Part shown: in pieces, positions 1 through 10,529 of the stretch
Position numbering within the stretch: the stretch's first letter is position 1
Layout of the letters: every line of letters begins with the position of its first letter
Source of the DNA: Tetradesmus obliquus
Taxonomy: Eukaryota > Chlorophyta > Chlorophyceae > Sphaeropleales > Scenedesmaceae
Length of the DNA: 64,000 bases
Assembly: GCA_030272155.1 (NCBI GenBank)
Contig: CP126196.1
Span: 4,774,501-4,838,500 of the forward strand
Direction: 5' to 3'
Position numbers and translations under genes: made by a program
Notes under the pieces: model-generated
The model's input: the letters and a program-made list of their open reading frames with translations, nothing else
What the model was told of the DNA's origin: nothing
Databases searched by the model: none

Positions 1-183
1 AATCAAGGAAGCAGCAGCAGGCAGGCACAGCAGCAGCAGGGATCGGGCAGGGCAAAATCCCACATCTGGCCAACCAACCAACCGAGGGCATCACCTGCAG
101 CACAGAGATGCGCATCAGCCACACACAAACCCTTAGCCGGGAACCCTTGTGATTGAAAGACAACAGTAACATGCAGGCCTTAC

Positions 184-1568
184 CTGCAGGACGGGAATGC
201 GCATAAGCCGCACGCGGTTGTAGGGCGACAGCTGCACCTTGACTGCAGGCGGCCCAACAAAGGCCAGGCTGATGGTGCCCACCCAGGGGCACATCGGCGC
301 CAGGCGCAGCTTCAGCCACAGCGCGCACTGCACGTCAAGGTCGCTGACGAGGACCGGGATCTTGAAGCGCCAGCGGCCCTTGCCTGCAGCAGCAGCAGCA
401 GCGGCAGCAGTGGCAGCAGCAGCAGCAGCAGCAGCAGCAGTGTGAGCGCAACGCATGTCCAGGTCGCTGACCAGCACAGGGATCTTGAAGCGCCAGCGGC
501 CCTTGCCTGCAGCAGCAGCAGCAGCAGATGCATGCATGCTGATAAGAATCTTGAAGAAAACATCGACAAGTCTTGAAGAAAACATAGACAGGGTTTTGCT
601 GAAACAAGGTGCATGCACATGGCGAGGGGGAGAGAGAGGATCGCGGTACTCAAGTGCGCACAGCTGCACTGCATGCTGTATTGCCCGTGCTACGCTTAAA
701 CTCACCCAGCTCCAGCATGAGCAGCAGGCGCGCCCCGCCCGTGTAGCGTGCATCCACCACGCCCGTCAGGTCGGAGTCCTTGCGGCTGTTGCGGCGGCGC
801 ATGTTGGAGAAGGCGGGCGCCTCGTGGTCCAGCGTGAACTCCACAATGCGCAGCCGCAGCAGCCATGACGGCTGGGTGGTGGGCTGCAGGCACAAAAGTA
901 ACAGATATGTAACATGTTATAACATCCTGACACAAGGCTCAATTTTTGTTGGAGAAGGCAGGTGCCTTGTGGTCCAGCGTGAACTCCACGATGCGCGGCC
1001 GCACGCATGTGGTCTACGCAGGGTCTGATGAGGCTGTCAAAAGCCGAAACTAGTCATCCTTGTTAAGGACTTCACGTTCGTCTAAGGCTCCTTACGTACC
1101 GCTGCCTGGGTCGCTGACAACCACTTGCTTGTTTACAATAGCCAGCTCGGTTGGGTGGTGGGCTGCATGGGGGCAAAAGTAACAGATCTGTAACATGTTA
1201 TAATCACATGAGGCAAGGATATCATGTTGAGGAGAAGGCGGGGGCCTGTCGTCCAGCTTGAGCCCACATTGCGCAGCCGCAGCAGCCACGACGGCTGGGT
1301 GGTGCGCTGCAGGCGCAAGAAATGTGGTGGCCAACATGTTACGAGCAACACGCGCGCAAGCTTGCGACAAGCTGTCAAGCCGCCACGTGCTATTCAAGAG
1401 CGCGTCAGGCACAGGCTGCAGCAGGTACGAGATCCAGCATGACGCTGCTGCTGCTGCTGCTGCTGTTGCTGCTGCTGCACGTCACCCCCCCCCCCCCCCC
1501 CCAACTAAGCAACTCACGTTGAGGAGTGCGTCAAACACAGGCTGCAGCAGGTCGCTGATCCAGGGCTA

Positions 1569-1622
<54 letters not shown>

Positions 1623-1688
1623 AACACTCACATTGATGAGCGCGTCAAACACGGGCTGCAGCAGGTCTATGGTTTCGAGCTACACAGC

Positions 1689-1746
<58 letters not shown>

Positions 1747-1951
1747 GCTGCTGCTGCAACACTCACGTTGATGAGCGCGTCAAACACGGGCTGCAGCAGG
1801 TCTGTGATCCAGGGCTACGCTGCTGCTGCTGCTGCTGCTGCTGCTGCAACACTCACATGGATGAGCGCGTCGAACACGGGCTGCAGCAGGTCTATGGTTT
1901 CGAGCTACACAGCTGCTGCTGCTGCTGCTGCTGCAGCTGCTGCTGCTGCTG

Positions 1952-1994
<43 letters not shown>

Positions 1995-3232
1995 ACCACT
2001 CACGTTGATGAGCGCGTCAAACACGGGCTGCAGCAGGTCTGTGATCCAGCGCTCCAGGCCGCGCTGGTACACGCGCCAGATCTTCCTGAAGCACATGTTG
2101 ACCCACTCCACGCTCTCACCGGGCGCGCTGTGCACGCTCGCGGCCATGGCGGCACGCTCCGCGGCGCGAGGGTCTGCAACAGCAATAACACAGCAATGGC
2201 ACAGAAACAGATGTGGGCTAACGTATGTGCAGGCCAGTGTGCTGTCCATGCTGGCGGCCATGGCGGCGCGAGGGTCTGCAACAGCAGTGGCACAACGATG
2301 ACATCAAAAAGTTGTGGACTGATGTGCTGGCCAGCCGGTGTGCTGTGCACACGCTGGCGGCCATGGCGGAGCGCTCCGCAGCACGCGGGTCTGCACAGCA
2401 ATGGCATAACACCGACATCAGAGAGCTACGGACAAACACTTGGGCTAGCAGTGCAGTGTGCACGCTGGCGGCCATGGCAGCGAGCTTTACGGTGCGCGGG
2501 TCTGCAGCCAAGGGCAAGGAGATGCGATTAGATCAAATGTTGATGAAGAGACCACACAGCATGCTGGGACCCACACGTAGCTACCCCTCCCTTTCACGCT
2601 GTGCGACTTCGTATCGAGTTGGCAACCATGCAAGATACATGGATGGCCAGCAGGTCAGGTCAGGCAGTTATGCGAGCCAGCAGTTGCACAATGCATGGAT
2701 GTAACTGCCAGGCGTAACTGTGGGAATGCATACGAATTGGCAGTCGTGTCGGGAGCTAGCAGCGATGGCAAGAAGCCATACAGCAAGCAGGCTGGCAAGG
2801 ACAACAGAAGCGCATTGCCACCCACCTTTCTTGTGCCTGCTGCTCTTGCTGCTGCTACTGCTGCTGTACCCGTTACTGCCGTACGCGCCGCTGCTGCTGC
2901 TGTACCCGCTGCTGCCACTCGCACTGCGTGGTGTCCTGCCATTACTGCTGCCGCTGCTGCCGTTGCTGCTGCTCCGCTGCATAGATAGCCCAGCTGCCGC
3001 TAGGCCTTCTTCCTCATCTGAAGACCCTCCCTCCTCATCTTCTACGCTGTTGCTGTTGCTGCTGCTGTAGCTTGCCCTGCCGCTGCGCAGGGACACGCCA
3101 AACACTGCCTGCAGCCAGGACTCTAGTGCTGCTATGGCGCGCTGCGCCCACAGCGTGCGCAGCAGCAGCGCCAGCAGCAGCTGAGAGCCGAGTGTGAAGG
3201 CAATGCCCCACATGATACCCCGCAGCGACAGC
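184..3232 (-). CDS. SMP-domain (E-Syt/plant synaptotagmin-like) lipid-transfer protein, partial
   Basis: Exons read on the minus strand are 3232-2826, 2173-2004, 883-706 and 383-184; phases 1, 0 and 1 join cleanly. The first visible exon has a hydrophobic hairpin (MWGIAFTLGSQLLLALLLRT) followed by a Ser/acidic linker. The next three spell an SMP domain: ESVEWVNMCFRKIWRVYQ, then RLRIVEFTLDHEAPAFSNM, then WRFKIPVLVSDLDV and PWVGTISLAFVGPPAVKVQL. This is the layout of ER-anchored tethers of the extended-synaptotagmin, tricalbin and plant SYT families, which move lipids at membrane contact sites. C2 domains normally follow and would lie beyond the left edge. The first exon enters in mid-codon, so an upstream coding exon exists but was not identified. 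Three of the four exons have copies of their edges in the flanking introns. Confidence 0.8.
461..510 (-). repeat. Echo of the exon 383-184 acceptor edge
   Basis: A near-perfect copy of the start of exon 383-184 (forward gggatcttgaagcgccagcg, then gcccttgcctgcag) lies in the upstream intron, with its own acceptor. A weaker echo of the same exon's donor side lies at about 85-115. Confidence 0.8.
940..1318 (-). repeat. Echoes of the exon 883-706 acceptor edge
   Basis: The start of the exon encoding QPSWLLRLRIVEFTLDHEAP is partly copied upstream in the intron at about 945-1005, 1145-1175 and 1225-1312. The copies share the block forward gcgcagccgcagcagcca and the gggtggtg-gctgca acceptor block, but carry frame-changing differences. 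Confidence 0.7.
1388..2051 (-). repeat. Junction-echo array of the SMP donor-side exon edge
   Basis: The end of exon 2173-2004 and its donor (forward motif actcacgttgatgagcgcgt) recur downstream in the intron at about 1850-1912, 1761-1817, 1624-1680, 1511-1568 and 1393-1440, separated by CTG runs. Two alternating tails (tctgtgatccagggctacg and tctatggtttcgagctacac) make a dimeric higher-order repeat. Most copies still carry GTGAGT. Confidence 0.85.
1571..1621 (+). repeat. (CTG)n tract, about 17 units
   Basis: An uninterrupted CTG run on the plus strand (CAG on the coding strand of the SMP gene) lies between two echo units. Other runs separate the remaining units at 1443-1480, 1687-1757, 1821-1847 and 1912-1994. 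Confidence 0.9.
2248..2512 (-). repeat. Junction-echo array of the SMP acceptor-side exon edge
   Basis: The 5' edge of exon 2173-2004 (forward ctggcggccatggcg followed by the acceptor ggtctgca) is repeated upstream in the intron at about 2248-2285, 2345-2395 and 2456-2507. Each copy keeps an AG acceptor context on the minus strand. Confidence 0.75.
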
Positions 3233-3234
3233 CT

Positions 3235-3274
<40 letters not shown>

Positions 3275-4931
3275 TAGGCTGGAGACATGGATGCAGCCAT
3301 GACAGCAGGTCGATGCGGCTTGACTTGGCAGTGAACATACTTTGCAAGCAGGCAAGGTTGAATCACACGGGTGCTGTTCCGCAGCGGCCGTTGCCATGCT
3401 TGCGAAGCAGCAGTGGTTTGCTACGCAAGCATCGCTGTCCAGTGCTTTCAACGCAGCAGTTGAATTCGCTCATTAGTTGCCTTGGTATAGGCTACGCAGG
3501 TGCAGCAAGCTGCTCTGTCCCAAGAACATGCAGCTGTGAAACCTCACCCTACAGCTTGGTGCCAGGGCGTGGCTCCAGCAGCTGCTGCTGCAGCTGCGTC
3601 GCCCAGCGCTGCTGTGCGCACAGCTGCCCGACTGCTGTGCCAATGCCGCTGCTTGCTCCTGCACGGCAGTGCTAAGCCCTGGGCGCCACCTAAGCCCCAA
3701 GGGGCAGGTCGGCGGGCATAGCCTGCTGCTGCTGCGTGCCGTTGGCTGCGGTCACTTGCCGCTGTTGAAGCACAACCAGAAGGGTGCAGGTGCCCGGGGT
3801 GTCTAAACGCGCTGTCTGAGCTGCTGCTCAATTTTGCGCTGCTGCTATGGCTGCTGCTGCTGCTTGCAGGAGGGTCTTGTGCCCCCTGCGTTGAGGCGCA
3901 GCAACCATCCCGTGTTTGCTGCAAAGCCGCGGCACTGGCACATGCATGCCTTCTGCTGCCATCGGACCTGCCAATGTTGCTGCAGCCGCTGCTGCTGTGT
4001 GCATTGCTGCTGCTGCTGCTGCTGTAAACCGTGCTGCTGCTGCTGCAGCTGCTGCTGCTGCTGTTGCCCTGTGTGCTGCAATGAGGTGGCAGCAGTCGCA
4101 TCCTGCTGCCATTGCCCAGCCTGAGCCCACCCCTGCATGGCTGCAGCCTGCAGCTGCTGGCTAACAATGGGCATGCTCCACCCTTAGCACGCAGGGGGGG
4201 CCCGTGCACCTGCAAGGCAGCCATAATGCTGGTCATGCTGAGCCAAGGCGACTGTCGGGTGCCTGCTGACACCTGGCACACGATCCGAGCGAGCTGAGAA
4301 TCTCAATGCATTATCGATGTTGATTCTTATGAACTTCACGCTCCAACTACTACATTCGTGTGCTGAGAAGGCCACTTACAGGCTGCACAGCTCGCATAGT
4401 CTGCCTGCGTGGCAAGCGCCAGCGCCGTGAGTCCGACGCGCAACTCTTAGATCAACGATATGACATTCGATGTCTGCTGAAGAATAGTGAACTGCAGCCG
4501 AGAGATCTGTCGGAGTTTGATCGTTGGGGACAAGGCCTGGTGACAGGAGTTGGCGAGCGAATGTTTCAATCTGTTTTTGCAGCTCGTGGGCAAACGTGTC
4601 ATGCGTAGGCCAATGTGGCTGCCAGTGATGTCAGCAGCACCAGGCAGCACAACCCGAAATTGCTACTATGAATCGGTTATCAGGGTGGAAGATTCAAGTC
4701 AGAACTTATGCTTATTAAAATGATATTTACTGCAGTTAGGCTGCTCTTTTGCGACATGTGATGCTGCACCAGGAACATGCACATGATGCAACCAAGGCTT
4801 GTGCTGACCGAGCTCAGTTGCGACGCTATTTGTCTATAAACGTCATGAACATAGTAGAAGATACAAAAGCGGGGCGTGCCTGCACAGTCTGTGCTCTGCT
4901 GTGATGCCCAGCCATCTGATTGACCAGCAAA
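3233..4931. other. 5' flank and possible first exon of the SMP gene; no confident gene
   Basis: A CAG run at 3236-3271 forms the intron end just upstream of the SMP exon on the minus strand. The rest, to about 4150, is low-complexity sequence readable on the minus strand as Ser-, Gln- or Ala-rich stretches. One of these may be the missing 5' exon, but I could not find a supported donor. From 4150 to 4931, between two divergent genes, I see nothing coding. Confidence 0.4.
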
Positions 4932-7110
4932 ATGAAAGCGGCCAGAGCAGCAGTGAGCCGCAAGCTGTCCAGGAGCCGCATGCTGAGGATAAAGGTCATT
5001 TCTCTGGGTGATACCGGAACTGGCAAGTCTTGCTTGATCAAGAGGTAAGCAGAGCAGTTTCACCGCCTGTGCAGGCAGGCCCAGGGTATGTGGAAGTCCT
5101 GCCCAGCGCGTCGACGAGTGCTGCAGCTGCTGTGCGCATGCAGTTTTAGCGCGCAAACCAAACCACTCTCCCTGCTATTTTCTTATGCAAGCAGTGGTCA
5201 CGCCCTGTCTCATATTATGAGGGATGCCAGGCACTTGCCACAGTTGCACTGCCAGTGAGCTGCTGCATGTGTTGCTCCTGCATCTGATAATTGACCAGGT
5301 ATTGTGAGGAGAAGTTCATCAGCAAGTACATCCCCACCATAGGAGTCGACTATGGCGTGAAGCCGGTGCAGTTTGCAGAGCACGAGGTGGGACACACCTA
5401 CGCAAAGCCACAGCGCAGCAGCTGTGGTGCTGCAGAGCACACCGGTAGCAAGTATGCGCCAGTGTTGTTGCGTCAGTCAGCTAGCGACTGCTAGCAGTGT
5501 GGCAGTGCAGGTCCATGCAGCCGCCTCCCTGGCTCATCACTTCGGAGGTGGCAGAGCAGGTGTGGCTCAGTGAGGCACCCTTGCAGCAGCTCAAGGCAGC
5601 CAAGCACCTACCCCAGCTTACAGTCATGCTACAGCTCCAATCTGATACGCGTTCAGTGGGCATTACCAGTCAAAAAGGCCGCCCGTGTTGTGCCTCCCAC
5701 ATGGCCATCTGTCCCGCTCCTGCCTCACCTTGACCATTGTGCCGTTCCTGCAAGGTGCGCGTCAACCTGTGGGACCTGGCGGGGCCCCCAGCCTACCTGG
5801 AGGTGCGCAACGAGTTCTACAAGGAGGGCCAGGGCGCGCTGCTGGTGTACGACGCCACCAGCCGAGCCAGCTTTGAGGCGCTGGGCGGCTGGCTGCAGGA
5901 GGCCCAGCAGTACGGCGCACCGCCCAATGTGGTGGGTTGAATGCGCTTGTGCTGTTGTTGACAACGAGATTGCATGTTGTATGAAGCGGGCGCGCTGCTG
6001 GTGTATGACGTCACCAGCTTTGAGGCGCTGGGCAGCTGGCTGCAGGAGGCCCAGCAGTATGGCGCACCGCCCAACATGGTGGGTGGGCTCTGTTTGTGCT
6101 GTCACAGCAAGCTGAGGTGTGTTCAGCTAGCACGAGCGCGGCTGGCTGCAGGAGGCCCAGCACTATCGGTGCACCACCAAACATCGTGGATGAATTCTAG
6201 TTGTGCAGTTGATGCGTTTTGCACTATTGCTCCCAGTGAGCTGCATAGGTCGACAGCAGCTGTGCCTCCTGCGTGTCTATCTGTGCTGCGTCCAGGTGGT
6301 GTTTGTGGCTGCTACCAAGGTGGACCTGCCCGGCCGCAAGGTGCCAGAGGCAGAGGGCAGGGCCTGGGCGCTGGCACACAATATGCCCTACTACGAGGTG
6401 GGCACGGCAGGCAGTAGCATCGCAGCAGCAGTAACATGCATGCATGCGTGAGCCGCGGCAGCCGTACTTCAAATTGGGCTCGGGGAACAGCAGCACTGCA
6501 GCAGCAGTAACATGCCGCACTATGCGGTGGGGCCATGGGGGCAGCATGTTCAAGTGCAAGCAGCGCTGCAGCAGGGGCGTGTACGGGAGCGGGCCCATGC
6601 TACTATGCTTGCCATGTCGCGTGTCATCGCATGTTGGCGACCTGCAACGCCAGCAGCAGCACGCGGCGACTTACTGTATGGCAATACCTGCCTGAGGGCA
6701 TGAATATACATGTTGCTTATGTCAGGTGCATAGCTTGCAGGAATCTGCCTGCACCTCGCAGCTGCAGCTGTGCTGCACATCACATGCTGCGCTGCGTGAG
6801 ATCACCCCAACTGCAAAGCTGCAGAGTCTCCAGCTTATAGCATCACAACTGCAAAGCAACCGGCTCCACTAGCTTACTACAGCAGCATTGCACAGCAGCC
6901 TCACATCAACATTGGATGGAGTCCATAAACAACGCGGCGCGTGCGTGGTGGCTGCAGGTATCTGCTGCCAGCGGGCGCGGCGTGCGGGCTCTGTTCAGCA
7001 GCCTGTTTGCTGCGGTGCTGGCCACGCTGCCGGGCGCTGACTGCGAGCTGGTGGCGACAGCTGGCAGGGACGCGCTGGCCGCACGCCAGGCAGAAGGAAT
7101 AGCGGGATGA
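4932..7110 (+). CDS. RJL/RBJ-family Ras-like small GTPase
   Basis: Exons 4932-5044, 5299-5386, 5755-5931, 6296-6397 and 6958-7110 join to 210 codons. The P-loop is GDTGTGKS, then KRYCEEKFISKYIPTIGVDYG covers switch I with the G2 Thr, and WDLAGPP is the G3 region. LEVRNEFYKEGQGALLVYD is typical of RJL proteins, ATKVD is the G4 region and SAASGRG the G5 region. As in known RJLs, the Ras Gln61 position is not Gln (DLAGPP), and there is no C-terminal cysteine for prenylation. The protein ends after the GTPase fold, with no DnaJ domain such as the one in animal DNAJC27. RJL genes are generally kept by organisms with flagella. The third intron contains two echoes of the exon 3 end. The start is the first ATG ahead of the P-loop. 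Confidence 0.88.
5986..6190 (+). repeat. Two echoes of the RJL exon 3 donor edge
   Basis: The first copy, about 5986-6085, repeats the coding block for GALLVYD to APPN with a 9-nt loss and ends in its own gtgggt donor. The second, about 6135-6190, keeps only ggctggctgcaggaggccca and decayed flanks. Both lie in the intron after the true exon. Confidence 0.85.
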
Positions 7111-8392
7111 CTATAGCAACTATGCTATGGCGCAGTCGCATTCGGTGTGAATGTTCGGGTTACAGACCGTCTGACAGTGACTGTCAACTATTGTGTGTGG
7201 ATTCGGTGGTGGGTATGTTGCCAGCCAGTGTGACCTGGGCTGATCCCAGCACTTTGCCATGCACACACCGGATGATACGGGTGCAGCTCTATGTGCAACC
7301 TGCTGCTCCACATGGTGCAGGTCAACATGGTGCGGCGTGATCATGCACGGGCTTGCGTTGGTCGCGTGTGTTGCAGCTGTGCTTGCCTGACACGGCGGGT
7401 GATGCTTTAGGAGATGATCTCAGTGATTGTTCAGGCTGCCTTATCTACCACAGATGCACATCGCTGCACAGAATGTCACATTCTCCTGTAGTACAGGAGT
7501 CCAGCCGGGTGGGGAGCAAGCAACTGGTCCTTGTGCTGCTTGAAGCAGTGAAATGGTGCAGCAGCACATCCGATCCAAGAATCTCAGCATCAACATCTAC
7601 CACATGCACTCTTTTCCAGGACCATGACTATGCGCACACGGGCTCTTTGGCGCCTCATCCTGCCAGCATGCGCGCTAGACCCTGAGGTTTTGAGGTCTGC
7701 ATGCTGTTGTGGCTCATCATGCTGGCCATGCCAGGCTGGCTCAGCAGGGTCACCCTGGTGGTAGCTTGTTGAGGGACAGCTTGAGGGACAGTGTGTGCTC
7801 TAGTTGGCCTTTTCGTGCGTCATGACAGTTCGCTAGGCAGTTAAGGGCTGCAAAATTGCTGCGGTCAGCACACAGAGTCACGCAGCAGGTGGGTGCGCTG
7901 ACTCAGCGATCCAGGCTGACTCTAATTTTGTTCTCCCGGTTGTTCCTGGTGTCTGGTTCAGACTCTACAGAGCACAGACTTATAGTTTAATTTTACTTGC
8001 ACATTCTCTGAATCCGTTCGTGGCACTGTAAGACTGGCAGACCAAGGACATACCTCAGCCCTATCGGGCACTGGAAAAATGAGACTGGCAGGTGCAACAG
8101 CCTTCTGCACTGCAGAGAGGCGTAAGAGGGCAGCAGTGAGGCCTATGCCATGACAGAATTCGACACTTGCATGAAACCCTAGCATTGCTGTAGGAGCTGA
8201 GCACGGGCTGCTGGGGCAGGTGAGCAGCTCAAGAACAACCTGGGAACCAGCCCTGACATGACATGATTGATGCCTTGACCAGGGCAGTGGTGCTGTACAC
8301 AGCACGCAGTCTGTAGCATACACTTGTTGCAATCTCGATTTTACGACTGGTTCACATCAAACACATGATGAAATCCTGAACTTGCTGCCGCC
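7111..8392. other. Intergenic: RJL 3' flank and upstream region of the Gln-rich gene
   Basis: No conserved coding exon, RNA gene or long repeat seen. The short open frames lack splice or family support. Confidence 0.5.
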
Positions 8393-8696
8393 ATGGGGAG
8401 CCAGAGCAAGAGCAAAGCGATGTCACAGGCCAGTTCGAAATGTAAGCTGAAAGCGACGTTAATCAGGAATGAGAAGGAGGCTAGCAAGGTCGCGGCGATA
8501 GTGGAAGCGTTAGAGCGGGACAGGGTGAGTTGCACAGTAGGGCTTTCAGGCCTCACGGCAGGGCTACCCGTGGCAGCGGCCAGCTGCAGGGCATTCACAT
8601 TCTATCACGTGAATACTTGCAGGATCGACTAAAGCACAAGGCAGAGATGCTGTCAGTGGTCACTGAAGGGTAAGGACCTGGCCCAGTGGGGCAGCC

Positions 8697-8736
<40 letters not shown>

Positions 8737-9762
8737 GTAGCAATGTGTCTGGCATCATGCAGGAACTGGGAAGACTTGTCAATCAGCCCAAACATCCCTT
8801 CATTGCATCGAGATTGCCGACAGAGCACCAGGTTGCCTTTAGGCAGCATGTGCTCAGCGCCATGTGCGAACACTACAAAGCAGTACATGCCCACGTGTGA
8901 CGGCATCAGCACACTTCACCCTTGCAGGACAACATTTCTGTCACTCACTGCCTGTGCGTCATTTGCCTTGCCTTGCAGCCTAGGAGTGGTGGTTGAATAC
9001 ATGGCCCTGCTGCAGCAGCACCACCCAGCCTCACCCCTGCAGCACATGCAGCACCTGGAGCTGCAGATTCAGCAGGCGCTGCAGCAGCTTGACGAGTCAC
9101 AGCCAGGGCTGCAGCATACGGCCCCCAACTGCCACAGCAGCACGCAGCGAATTGCTGCTGCAGCGGCACGCAGCGGTTGTGCAGGGCAGGGCGCTACGGA
9201 GCACTACAGCACGGCCCTGCTCAGGCGCTTGCTGGACCCCAGCTGGATCGACAAGGTGCGGCTGATATATGTCTATATATATAGATCAGTCATTGCCTTA
9301 GTCAGACTGTCAGACTGTCAGACAACCATCCTGCTGATTAGTGTCACATGTTCAGGTGCAGTGCGACGGCAGCAGCTGCTCTTGCGCAGCGCAGTCCCAG
9401 GCACAGCAACAACGCAGTACGCTGCTGTAGTATGCTGTTTCATGGGCATCGTTTGCTCCCCAACGGCATGCAGGTCACGGAAAAAGTAACGCTTTGAGCT
9501 CAGCACGGGCTGCTGCTTCTGCTGCTGCACAGGTTCTCGCCATGCCTGATGAAGTAATCGTGGCCCGCCTCAAGGAGTTGGTGGGCCGCAGCGCCATACT
9601 GCTCATGCGCAGCGGCAGCAGCAGCAGCGGCATGCCACCCTCCCAGCAAGCCAGCGACACGCAGCAGGCGGCCAAAGCAAGCGACACAGCTGTTGTCACA
9701 GCAGGCGGCTCGTCTGCTGACACGCCTGCCACATGCGGCAGCTGCTGCCAGGCACTCGCCAC

Positions 9763-9797
<35 letters not shown>

Positions 9798-10463
9798 CAG
9801 GGTTAGCAAGTCGAGTGGCAGCCACACGTGCTGCTGCTGTTGCTGCTGGCTGGCCGGGTGACTGCAGCTGGCAGGCAGACGAGGGAAGCCTTGCAGCAGC
9901 AGCGGCAGCAGCAGCGCACATGGAGGAGCTGCCTGCGCCACTGCACTTTGTGGCACTGCTGATGACGCTGATGTTGTGGGCGGAGCCGCGGTTCACCGCC
10001 ATCCACAACCGCAATCTGGAGACGGGGGAGATGTCACTGCCGCCGCAGGAGTGAGTTTGGAGCGGGCGGTGCACTACATTGTTGTCCACTGTGCTTTTTG
10101 CGGACTGTTCACTGCATCTCACCTGGAGACAGGGGAGACGTTTCTGCTGCCGCAGGAGTGAGTTGCATGTTTCTTGCATGTCTTCACTGTTCTCGCTGTG
10201 TGTGTGCACTGAGTTTCCTAATGTTGTTTGATCGCCATCCACAACCGCAACCTGGACGCTGGGGAGACGCTGCCGCCAAAGGAGTAAATGTGGAGCTGAG
10301 CTAACTGGCTGGCTGGAGTGCGTCACACCTTTGTAATGGTAGACAGATAAAATTCACAGAGTATTTTAATGAGCAGGCTATGTAGCGCATTGCTCTGCTG
10401 GGTTATGACGCGCCTGCATAACTTCTGCTGCCAGCAAGCGCTCGAAGCTCTCACACCCGCTGC

Positions 10464-10529
<66 letters not shown>

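Noticed and set aside
1258-2301. Long plus-strand open frame with repeated SASNTGCSRS blocks and poly-Ala
   Set aside because: It is the antisense of the SMP exon echoes and CTG runs. The minus strand carries the conserved SMP domain.
5932-6295. Extra alternative exon of RJL at 5986-6085
   Set aside because: It has a donor but no acceptor at its left edge, and it duplicates residues already present. Treated as an echo.
8393-8669. bZIP domain at the start of the Gln-rich gene
   Set aside because: The Lys-rich stretch and coiled coil are suggestive, but the Asn-x7-Arg core is missing, so no bZIP call is made.
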